From JAEUIG01 sp046349775 (GTDB lineage Bacteria; Planctomycetota; Planctomycetia; Planctomycetales; Planctomycetaceae): a stretch of 64,000 nt of DNA. A model generated the notes under the pieces. It worked only from the letters and a program-made list of their open reading frames with translations. It was not told the origin of the DNA and did no database searches. The stretch lies in assembly GCA_046349775.1 (NCBI GenBank), contig JAXMBS010000016.1, forward strand, positions 1 to 64,000, read 5' to 3'. Shown one piece after another: positions 47,778-55,327 of this stretch. Within the stretch, counting starts at the first letter, position 1, and each line of letters starts with the position of its first letter. The translations under genes and the position numbers were made by a program.

Positions 47778-49169
47778 TCACTGACTGGCGACCGCTCGAC
47801 CTGTAGCAGAAGTTCGTATGAGCAGCCAAGACTCCGCTATCCTCACCAATTGCCTATTCACAAATGCAGCAATGAGTTGATCGCGTCTCGTCTCTGGCCG
47901 TGTGTGCGTGTACGTGGCCGTCATCCCCAGCCTGTGACTGGCGCTGCGGCTTCCAGTCGAATGCCCCATCAGTTCGCAACGGATGAGTGGATCGACATTC
48001 GCATCCTGCAGACTGGTCGCAAACCCGTGTCTTCGCACCTTCGGCGCCGTGAGTTCCGGTAGATCGATACGGCGCGTCAGCCGTCGAAACTCATTGCGAA
48101 TCAACTCCGATCTAATCAGACCGGCATCTCGCCACACGATCCTTGCGAGTCGTTCCTCCTGCGCGCGGGACAGCGCTTCGCCATCGTCCAGTTCGGCTTG
48201 AACGATCCGGGACTGCAGCAAGTGCTCGAGTTGCGGCGTGGAATCCGCGCATTGCAGGGGCATCCGATGTCCACTGGTGCAAGCCCGCCGTCGGAATACG
48301 AGGCCAGTCGTGCGACTTCCAATCAGATGCCGCAGGACGCGTCCTAGGATTGGCAGCAACGGGATCTCCCGCTCATTTCGCGTCTTCACCTGCCAACGCA
48401 GTCGCGGCTTGTTGCGCACGCGCAGGACTCCGGCTTCCAAATCCAGATCCACCGGCAAGAGCAGATGCGTCAATTCACCAGGACGCAACCCTGTAAACAT
48501 CAGTGTCAAGAAAATGGGAAACTGCCACTCGTCGCAGGCCTCGAGCAGGCGTGCGTCGAGTTCCGGCGTCAGAATTTGCACCGGCTTGACGTTTTCGATC
48601 GGCAGACGATCAATCTCCAACTCGGAAAACGGATTGTCGGCGTAGGGCGAGAGATGCCGTCGCTTCAGTGCAAACCGAAACATGGATCGGCACGTCTCGA
48701 GAATGAACCGGATGCCACTGTCGAGCAGCGGTCGCTTGCGCGCCTTCGCATGGCCATTGGGAGCCACCTTGATCGCCCGCAGATAGCGCACGAAGCCCTC
48801 GGCATGGTGCATGCCGAACACGGACGTCCGGCATCCTGGATGCTGCTTTTCCAGGAACGCAATCAGATGGTTCGTCGCAGCGCGATAGCGCCGAATCGTC
48901 TGCAGTGACGATCGAAGGACATGTTCGTGATGGTCCAACCAGCAGCGCTGCAGCTCTTCGAGCGTGATCGGTTCGAAGCTCAGCGCCGTCGGTACGCTGC
49001 TTTCCAGCTGCGCATTGATCTGCGCCGCGAGTTGCCGCGCCGCCTGTTTGTCAGCGCCGATACGGGGCCGATGTCGGCGACCGTTTTCGGAATAGCTCAG
49101 GTACCAGACTGAACCACGTATCTCGGCGCGCACGTGCCCAATGCGAAAAGATCGCTGGCTGCTCGTCAC
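47778..49169 (-). CDS. Tyrosine recombinase (island integrase)
   Basis: 463 residues. GTG 49169 with GGAGG eight bases upstream is preferred over the TTG at 49214, and the same SD-GTG pair is retained in the decayed copy at 17818. The N-terminal part is a SAM-like DNA-binding domain (LQTIRRYRAATNHLIAFLEK). The catalytic domain shows the first Arg in TGLRPGELTHL, VRRHGFATSLQDANVDPLIR (Arg-His box), ELMGHSTG, and the nucleophile Tyr in GMTATYTHTRPET. It lies with its 5' end toward the tRNA-Ser gene, 124 bases away, the usual position for site-specific integration into the tRNA 3' end. Probably responsible for inserting the 31-kb island. Confidence 0.92.
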   Translation of the reverse strand: MTSSQRSFRIGHVRAEIRGSVWYLSYSENGRRHRPRIGADKQAARQLAAQINAQLESSVPTALSFEPITLEELQRCWLDHHEHVLRSSLQTIRRYRAATNHLIAFLEKQHPGCRTSVFGMHHAEGFVRYLRAIKVAPNGHAKARKRPLLDSGIRFILETCRSMFRFALKRRHLSPYADNPFSELEIDRLPIENVKPVQILTPELDARLLEACDEWQFPIFLTLMFTGLRPGELTHLLLPVDLDLEAGVLRVRNKPRLRWQVKTRNEREIPLLPILGRVLRHLIGSRTTGLVFRRRACTSGHRMPLQCADSTPQLEHLLQSRIVQAELDDGEALSRAQEERLARIVWRDAGLIRSELIRNEFRRLTRRIDLPELTAPKVRRHGFATSLQDANVDPLIRCELMGHSTGSRSASHRLGMTATYTHTRPETRRDQLIAAFVNRQLVRIAESWLLIRTSATGRAVASQ

Positions 49170-49249
49170 TGTGACCTCCGTCAGAGAAGATTCCTGCCAC
49201 AAACAGTGCCACAAACGGGCTTCTCTGAGGACGCCTCAGAAACGCAACT

Positions 49250-49281
49250 GCCCGTGAGCCAAGTGGTTATGGCTCACGGGC
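49250..49281 (-). terminator. Hairpin downstream of tRNA-Ser
   Basis: Perfect stem GCCCGTGAGCC / GGCTCACGGGC with a ten-base loop, just past the tRNA 3' end and before the integrase start. No U-run follows, so termination is uncertain. The identical hairpin at 17894-17925 shows it travels with the element family. Confidence 0.55.
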
Positions 49282-49292
49282 AGACCAACGAG

Positions 49293-49379
<87 letters not shown>

Positions 49380-49840
49380 GGGAGTCACGGCGCCGCGGCA
49401 TATGGCTGCGGTCCGGGACGATGCCGACGGGAAAGTCTACACGCCGACTGGCGACTGACAAGCCACTTGACCGGCCGTCACGATGACGAGGTTTCGCTGC
49501 ACGTAGTGGTCGCCTCCGCACGTCCGCCTGCCGACCGTCAGGATCGCCCGTGAATCGGCCGGATGTCGAACTGGACCGACGATTCCCGCATACCGGCCAA
49601 ACCCACGTTCGGCAATTCCAGCACCCGTGACGCGGGAATCTGCGGCATTTCACGGAGCGGCAGCGGAATTCTGTCGTGTCGTCGACGCGAAAACTATATG
49701 TTTAGTACCGCGCGGCTGGCAGTCGCGCGGAGGTAAACGTTCCGGCCGTCAGTTCCCGTTCGAAGTGCTGCCAGGTATCACCTGGCCTCACCGACAGACG
49801 CGGTCGGGGCGTTTTTCTTGACTCGACTGCGATTCGACCG
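49380..49840. other. Intergenic region upstream of tRNA-Ser
   Basis: About 460 bases between the tRNA and the SEC-C gene. No frame with recognisable similarity. It should contain the tRNA promoter. Confidence 0.4.
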
Positions 49841-50041
49841 ATGACTCCCGTGCTGCGACACAACTCACCCTGCCCGTGCGGCAGCGGCCGCATATACCGG
49901 CTCTGCTGCCTGTGGCGACCCGCCAAATGGATCCCCGTCTCGAAGGGTCGCTGGGTGCGGCAGATTCCGATTCGTGTACCTTTGCCACAGCGGCTCGTAC
50001 GACCGCTGGCGGCGACAGGGAATTCGACGCCTGCGGACTGA
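49841..50041 (+). CDS. Small SEC-C motif protein
   Basis: 66 residues from ATG 49841. Residues 7-23 are a SEC-C zinc motif (NSPCPCGSGRIYRLCC), the C-x-C-x8-C-C metal-binding module known from the C-terminus of SecA. The remainder is basic and Arg/Pro-rich with no family. The end overlaps nothing, and the convergent hypothetical gene ends ten bases away. Function unknown. Confidence 0.6.
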   Translation: MTPVLRHNSPCPCGSGRIYRLCCLWRPAKWIPVSKGRWVRQIPIRVPLPQRLVRPLAATGNSTPAD

Positions 50042-50050
50042 GCGGTGTCG

Positions 50051-51505
50051 CTATTTCGCTCCAGCCAGCAGTTCGATGGTGTCGGCAACCAAGTGCCAGT
50101 ACACCACGTCTTCGGCGAACGCGGACGACTCCAGGGCCGGAATCGGATAATCGGGAATCTTCAGGACCGCGTTGTATTCGGCGAAGTGCAGATCGATGTA
50201 GATGCGGTTTTCGGACTGCGGCAAATCGTCAAACGTCGTGAAGTGCTCAAGTTCGCCGACTTCGCCATACGTCGCCGGCTTCGGCGGCTGATGCTGCACC
50301 AGCGTGAAGCACAGGATCTGTTTGCCGTGAGCTCGATCGACGGCGGCGGCGAGTTCGTCGGGATACCAGTTGTAGCCGACAAACAACGCGACCTCGTCGG
50401 CCCGCATCTCCCGTTCGATCTGCGGGTAGTACGCGTTCCCTTCGCTGTAGACCCGGAATAGTCCAGGATCCCCCGGCAACTGCACCGGGTCGAGGCCGTG
50501 AATCAGCAGCGCGTACGACGTTCGCTTTGCCCGCCGTGCTTCGGCAAGCCAGGCGGCCGCCTTGCGGAACTTGTCGCGCTGCGGCGGGACGATGGCGGCG
50601 ACTATGTCGCGGATTCCGTTGAGATACGCGTCTCCCAGTACCCCGGGGGGCACGTGTGTCACGTGAAACGCCGGTATGAACCGGTAGTCGTACATCAGCG
50701 GCAGGTTCCACACCTGCGGACTTTCGTAGGTGACTGACAGCAGAATGCCGGGAATCTTTCCGAGACGCATGAAGGCCGCAATCAACTCGGCCTGAAACGT
50801 CCAGAGATACAGACGATTGGCCAGACTCCGGCCTGAACAAATCTTCTCCGGCCAGCCGGCGATGTCGAGGACTCCTCCATCGGGCACCTGGTGCGTGATC
50901 GCGACAAGGTTCTCCGGACGCCCCAGCGATTTTTCGAGTTGCAGCGCGCTCGCCTGCGAGCCAAAAAAGACCACAAACGCGCCGCTGTTCAGCAACTGCC
51001 GGCAGGTTGGCAGCAATTCCCGGGCCTCGACAGTCTCGCTCTCGTAACCGAGCAGCACGACGTCGTTGCCGTCCGCCGACTCGACCGAGAAGTCGTCGAT
51101 GAATTCCTTCGTCCGGTAAAACGGGAGCTCCTCGCTCGCGGCCTGCAATTGCGCCTTGGCCGATTCTTTGTCGGGAAGATACCGCTTGGCGAAAGCGATC
51201 CCGCCGGCCCGCCAGACCGGCTCCAGCGAAAAGCTGAGGTCGCCGGCCGAAAGCAGTTCCCCCTCCTGTTCCACGATCCGCCGCGCGGCGACGTCGGCAG
51301 CACGGGTCATTGTCGGGATCGCCTGTCGCGTCGTCTCAATCTCGCTGAGTACGAAATTGACGAACCGATCGCCGGCCTGTTCGACGGCAATCGGTTCTGC
51401 TGCGGCGGCAGACGACCATGTCGCGACGATCCAGAGCAGCGGGGAGATCACCAGACGGCTCGTGAGCACTTTGAACCTCACGCGGCGATACGGAGACGAA
51501 TACAT
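50051..51505 (-). CDS. Large exported hypothetical protein
   Basis: 484 residues from ATG 51505. Signal peptide (SRLVISPLLWIVATWSSAAA) then a mixed alpha/beta protein. GNDVVLLGYESETVEARELL and LLNSGAFVVFFGSQ look like a sugar-isomerase (SIS)-type Rossmann strand-loop-helix, and YALLIHGLDPVQLPGDPGLF another, but no family can be named with confidence. Divergently oriented from the SUMF1-PQQ gene. Confidence 0.65.
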   Translation of the reverse strand: MYSSPYRRVRFKVLTSRLVISPLLWIVATWSSAAAAEPIAVEQAGDRFVNFVLSEIETTRQAIPTMTRAADVAARRIVEQEGELLSAGDLSFSLEPVWRAGGIAFAKRYLPDKESAKAQLQAASEELPFYRTKEFIDDFSVESADGNDVVLLGYESETVEARELLPTCRQLLNSGAFVVFFGSQASALQLEKSLGRPENLVAITHQVPDGGVLDIAGWPEKICSGRSLANRLYLWTFQAELIAAFMRLGKIPGILLSVTYESPQVWNLPLMYDYRFIPAFHVTHVPPGVLGDAYLNGIRDIVAAIVPPQRDKFRKAAAWLAEARRAKRTSYALLIHGLDPVQLPGDPGLFRVYSEGNAYYPQIEREMRADEVALFVGYNWYPDELAAAVDRAHGKQILCFTLVQHQPPKPATYGEVGELEHFTTFDDLPQSENRIYIDLHFAEYNAVLKIPDYPIPALESSAFAEDVVYWHLVADTIELLAGAK

Positions 51506-51627
51506 GTGTGCTGTCGAGTTAGGGACTCCAACGCCAGACTCGCGACGGTGCGCCGCTGCGAGCGAACCCCGTTTGCAGTAGTATACGAGCCGTTATTCGG
51601 CTCCGCATGCATGCCAGGTGTGTCGGG

Positions 51628-53829
51628 ATGTCGTCGCGACCAACTTCTCTGCACCCACTTCGCTGCTGCGTCAGATTGGCTGCGCTTGGGATGCTGTTCG
51701 GCCTTGCACTGGCCGAACCGCGCAGAGCCGCTCGTGCCGGGAATGATCCGCCGCAGCGCGTGACGAACTCCATCGGCATGCCGCTGGTCCGCATTCCGGC
51801 GGGGGACTTCCTGATGGGCTCGACCGCAGCCGATCCGGGAGCCCGCGATGACGAGCAGCCGCAGCACCGGGTCCGCATCACGCGGCCGTTCTATCTGGGC
51901 GCCCATGAGGTGACGCAGGCGGAATTCACGGCCGTGATGACGTCCAACCCCAGTTCCTTCACACGGGGGATCCTGCTCAGGGGCGCCGCTGCCGATCTGG
52001 ATGCAGGGAAGTTCCCGGTCGACGGCCTCAGTTGGTACGAGGCGGTGGAGTTCTGCCGCAAGCTGTCGTTGCGTCCCGAAGAGGAGCAGGCGGGCCGCGT
52101 CTATCGCCTGCCGACCGAGGCGGAGTGGGAATATGCGTGTCGAGCCGGCACACGAACGGCGTTTCACTACGGCGATTTGCTGTCGTCCACACAGGCGAAT
52201 TTCAACGGCGAACATCCATTTGGTGCAGCCGAGGCCGGCCCGTTTCTCGTGCGGACGACAACGGTCGCCTCGTACACTCCGAACGCCTTCGGCCTGTACG
52301 ACATGCATGGCAACCTCAACGAGTGGTGCCTGGACTGGTTTGATCGGGACTACTATCGCGTGTCTCCCGTGGACGACCCGCGCGGACCTGAACACGGCTC
52401 GCGCCGGGTCATCCGCGGCGGCGACTGGTACAGCGACGGCCGCGACTGCCGCAGCGCCTTCCGCTACGCAGACGTGCCGACCGGGAAGTTCTACGCCCTG
52501 GGGATGCGGGTTGTCTGTGAATTGAAATCGGAAGGGGCGCAATTGAATCCGATTGTCGCCGCCGGCGGCAGAATCGAGCAGACGGAGATCAAGACAGCCG
52601 CCGCTGCGCCACTGGTCGAAGTCCCCGACCCGGCATCCGGCGAGGACTGGTCCCGCTGGCGCGGCCCCCGCGGCGATGGAACCTGGCAGGCGCCGGAGAT
52701 CACTCACCACTGGCCGACGACCGGTTTGCCGCAGGTCTGGCGTCACGACCTCGGCGGTGGCTATGGAGGGATCTCCGTCGCGCAGGGTCGGGTCTGCGTC
52801 ATGGATCGGCAGACGGCTCCGAAGGACGTCGAGCGGATCCTCTGTTTTGACGCCGTGACGGGCGCGGTTCTGTGGAGCCGGGAATGGGGCGTCGATTACA
52901 CCAACGTCGCTTATGGCAACGGGCCACGCGCGACGCCGACGATCATTGAAGATCGCGTCTACACGCTGGGGGCGGTCGGAAATCTCTTCTGCCTGAGTCT
53001 GGCGGACGGCAGCGTGCACTGGTCAAAAAACCTCGTGGCCGACAGTGGCGCGCGTGTCCCGCTGTGGGGGTTGAGCGCGTCGCCGCTGATCTTCCATTCG
53101 ACGGTGATTGTGCACGCCGGTGCGCAGCCGGACGGCTCACTGCTGGCGCTGGATCGAGAAAGTGGCGCAGAGCGTTGGCGCGCGCTGCCTGATCCGGCCG
53201 GCTACGCGACGCCGATGCTGATCAACCATGCAGGTCAGACGCAGTTGGTCGCGTGGACGCCGTCGCATGTCCACTGCGTGGATCCCGAAAACGGCCGCAT
53301 GCACTGGTCGAAGCCGTTTGAAGTGACGTACGGGAACGCGATTGCCGATCCGATCTTCCACGACGGGCTGGTTCTCGTCAGCAGCTATTACGAAGGGAGC
53401 CTGGCGATTCGCGCGCCGACGGGTGCGGAGGAACCGGAGATCGCCTGGCGCGAGCGCCTCAACCTGCGCGGCCTGATGTCGCAGCCGCTGTATCGCCAAG
53501 GCTACGGCTATCTGCTCGACAAGCGGCATGGACTGACCTGCTTCGAGTTCGCGAGCGGCCGGAAGCTTTGGGACGATGATAATCGCCTGACTCCCAAGGG
53601 GCGGAATCCGCAGGCCAGCCTGGTGTGGACGGGGGACAACGACCGCGCGCTGGTCCTGAATTCCGACGGTGAGCTGGTGCTGATCCGCCTGAATCCGGGG
53701 GGTTACGTCGAAGAGGCCCGTGCCAGGATCATCGGCGAAACGTGGGCGCATCCGGCCTACGCGGGCAACTGTGTCTATGCCCGCAGCGACACCGAAATCG
53801 TCTGCGTTCTGTTGCCGCAGCGCGAATAG
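51628..53829 (+). CDS. SUMF1 (formylglycine-generating-enzyme-like) domain fused to PQQ-type beta-propeller
   Basis: 733 residues from ATG 51628 (alternative ATG 51607). Signal peptide (RLAALGMLFGLALAEPRRAA). Residues 45-295 are a SUMF1 domain: GMPLVRIPAGDFLMGSTAAD, YLGAHEVTQAEF, YRLPTEAEWEYACRAGTRTA, YDMHGNLNEWCLDWFDRDYY, VIRGGDWYSDGRDCRSAFRY. The paired active-site cysteines of true formylglycine-generating enzymes are not both present, so sulfatase activation is doubtful. Residues 340-730 are a PQQ-like propeller (WSRWRGPRGDGTWQAPEITH; DAVTGAVLWSREWGVDY; LDRESGAERWRALPDPAG). Exported, perhaps substrate binding. The fusion of the two modules is unusual. Confidence 0.85.
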   Translation: MSSRPTSLHPLRCCVRLAALGMLFGLALAEPRRAARAGNDPPQRVTNSIGMPLVRIPAGDFLMGSTAADPGARDDEQPQHRVRITRPFYLGAHEVTQAEFTAVMTSNPSSFTRGILLRGAAADLDAGKFPVDGLSWYEAVEFCRKLSLRPEEEQAGRVYRLPTEAEWEYACRAGTRTAFHYGDLLSSTQANFNGEHPFGAAEAGPFLVRTTTVASYTPNAFGLYDMHGNLNEWCLDWFDRDYYRVSPVDDPRGPEHGSRRVIRGGDWYSDGRDCRSAFRYADVPTGKFYALGMRVVCELKSEGAQLNPIVAAGGRIEQTEIKTAAAAPLVEVPDPASGEDWSRWRGPRGDGTWQAPEITHHWPTTGLPQVWRHDLGGGYGGISVAQGRVCVMDRQTAPKDVERILCFDAVTGAVLWSREWGVDYTNVAYGNGPRATPTIIEDRVYTLGAVGNLFCLSLADGSVHWSKNLVADSGARVPLWGLSASPLIFHSTVIVHAGAQPDGSLLALDRESGAERWRALPDPAGYATPMLINHAGQTQLVAWTPSHVHCVDPENGRMHWSKPFEVTYGNAIADPIFHDGLVLVSSYYEGSLAIRAPTGAEEPEIAWRERLNLRGLMSQPLYRQGYGYLLDKRHGLTCFEFASGRKLWDDDNRLTPKGRNPQASLVWTGDNDRALVLNSDGELVLIRLNPGGYVEEARARIIGETWAHPAYAGNCVYARSDTEIVCVLLPQRE

Positions 53830-53838
53830 CCGCGCGGG

Positions 53839-55176
53839 TCACGCCGACAACTCGCGGTCCTGTCGCTGCCTGAGCTGCAGCGCGAACGAGTCCGGCAGCT
53901 CGACGTCGTCATAATGAATCCGGCCGTCGCGCGGGATGTCGCGCCGCAGGACGCAGTTCTGAGTGAGCGCCATCGGGACAAGTTGCTCGGCGCGGGAGAC
54001 GTCGGCGTTTTCACACAGGCCGTAGACCGTGTAGCCCCCTTCGCCGTCGAGCACTGTACCAGCGGTCAATGGCCGCTTGGCAGCCGCAATCACGTCGACG
54101 AACAGTCCCTGCGGCTGGCCGACCGGTTGACCGTCGAGCACCAGCCGCGCCACACCGATCGGCACTTCGTGACCGACGAAATGCTGCGGACGATAAATGA
54201 GCACATTTCCGCTGCGTTTACCGATCTGCATGCCGATGATTTCGCCGTACGACCGCAGGGATTCTGAAGCCTGACGATCTGCACGCGCGACGGCATACAC
54301 GCCGCCGCGGAGGTGCCGCTCGACCCAGGTCTCGTCGGCGCGCATCGCACTGATCGCTTCCACGACCCCCTCGCGCTGCAGAATGCCGCCGGACTCGCGC
54401 AGGCTGAGCCGATCGGACAAGTCGCGGAGATCGATCGCTTCAAAGTGCATGCCGGCGACGTCGACCGTCAACTCGGCCGCGTTCGCCAGCGCCGCCATTT
54501 CGATCGCATGCTTGGTCCCGTCGAGAAACGAGCAGAACACCTTGAGATTGTAACCGCTGCCGGTGAAGCCATAGAGCCGGGGCACATCATCCGGCACGGC
54601 ATATCGAAAGCTGGGAATGAAGCGCGTCCCTTTGCCTGCCGCCACGACCTGCATGCCGAGCGCACGCACCCAGTCGCAGAGTTCGACTGCCAGCGCCGGT
54701 TCATCGCCATACGCCATCGAATAGTGGACGCCGCGTTGTTCGGCGAAGCGGCGCAACCAGGGGCCGACCAGCACGTCGGCCTCGACTGTGACCATGACGA
54801 CATGCTTGCCGGCCTCGATCGCCGTATACGCGTGGCGTGTGCCGGCTTCCGGGTTGCCGGTCGCTTCAATCACGACGTCCACAGCGCTGTCGCACAACGC
54901 CTGCACGCTGCGCGTGACCGCCGGCTCGCGGTTGGCGATCGCCCGATTCACGTCAGCGGCGCTCTGCGCCTCGCGAATTGCCTCCGCATCGCATCCGCCT
55001 GCGCGGTAGGCCGCCTGCGCGCGACCGAGATCCAGATCTGCGACGGCGGCGATCCGCATGCCGGGCATGCGGCAAGTGCGGGTGATGATTTGCATGCCAA
55101 ACGTCCCCGCCCCGATGATGCCGACCTGAATCGGGGCGCCGGCGCGATCGCGTTCGAGCAGACGGCGATAAAGCAT
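53839..55176 (-). CDS. SAF-domain NAD(P)-dependent oxidoreductase (homoserine-dehydrogenase-like)
   Basis: 445 residues from ATG 55176. N-terminal Rossmann fold with IQVGIIGAGTFGMQIITRTC at residues 16-35, then DVVIEATGNPEAGTRHAYTA and GKHVVMVTVEADVLVGPWLR. The middle resembles homoserine-dehydrogenase-like proteins, and the C-terminal part is a SAF domain (RPLTAGTVLDGEGGYTVYGL; QNCVLRRDIPRDGRI). Such proteins are linked to sugar-acid or amino-acid-derived pathways, but the substrate is unclear. A longer frame to 55281 has no conserved residues. Divergent from the PSD1 operon. Confidence 0.85.
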   Translation of the reverse strand: MLYRRLLERDRAGAPIQVGIIGAGTFGMQIITRTCRMPGMRIAAVADLDLGRAQAAYRAGGCDAEAIREAQSAADVNRAIANREPAVTRSVQALCDSAVDVVIEATGNPEAGTRHAYTAIEAGKHVVMVTVEADVLVGPWLRRFAEQRGVHYSMAYGDEPALAVELCDWVRALGMQVVAAGKGTRFIPSFRYAVPDDVPRLYGFTGSGYNLKVFCSFLDGTKHAIEMAALANAAELTVDVAGMHFEAIDLRDLSDRLSLRESGGILQREGVVEAISAMRADETWVERHLRGGVYAVARADRQASESLRSYGEIIGMQIGKRSGNVLIYRPQHFVGHEVPIGVARLVLDGQPVGQPQGLFVDVIAAAKRPLTAGTVLDGEGGYTVYGLCENADVSRAEQLVPMALTQNCVLRRDIPRDGRIHYDDVELPDSFALQLRQRQDRELSA

Positions 55177-55327
55177 GGCCGAATACCTCCGCGGTGTGGT
55201 GTGGTCCCCGCTGGATTGAGAATCGCACGCCGGTCTTCCAGCGCAGCATACCGTGCAACGGCTCAGATTGCGTCCCATCACGATTGGTTGATACGATCAA
55301 GCCGCTGCAATACGTTGCCGTCGAGGT

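Noticed and set aside
47755..47830. GGATTCGAACC-like sequence resembling a tRNA 3' half
   Set aside because: No matching acceptor, D- or anticodon arm could be folded around it.
51628..52530. Calling the SUMF1 domain a genuine formylglycine-generating enzyme for the sulfatase at 11.6 kb
   Set aside because: The active-site cysteine pair is incomplete and the genes are 38 kb apart.
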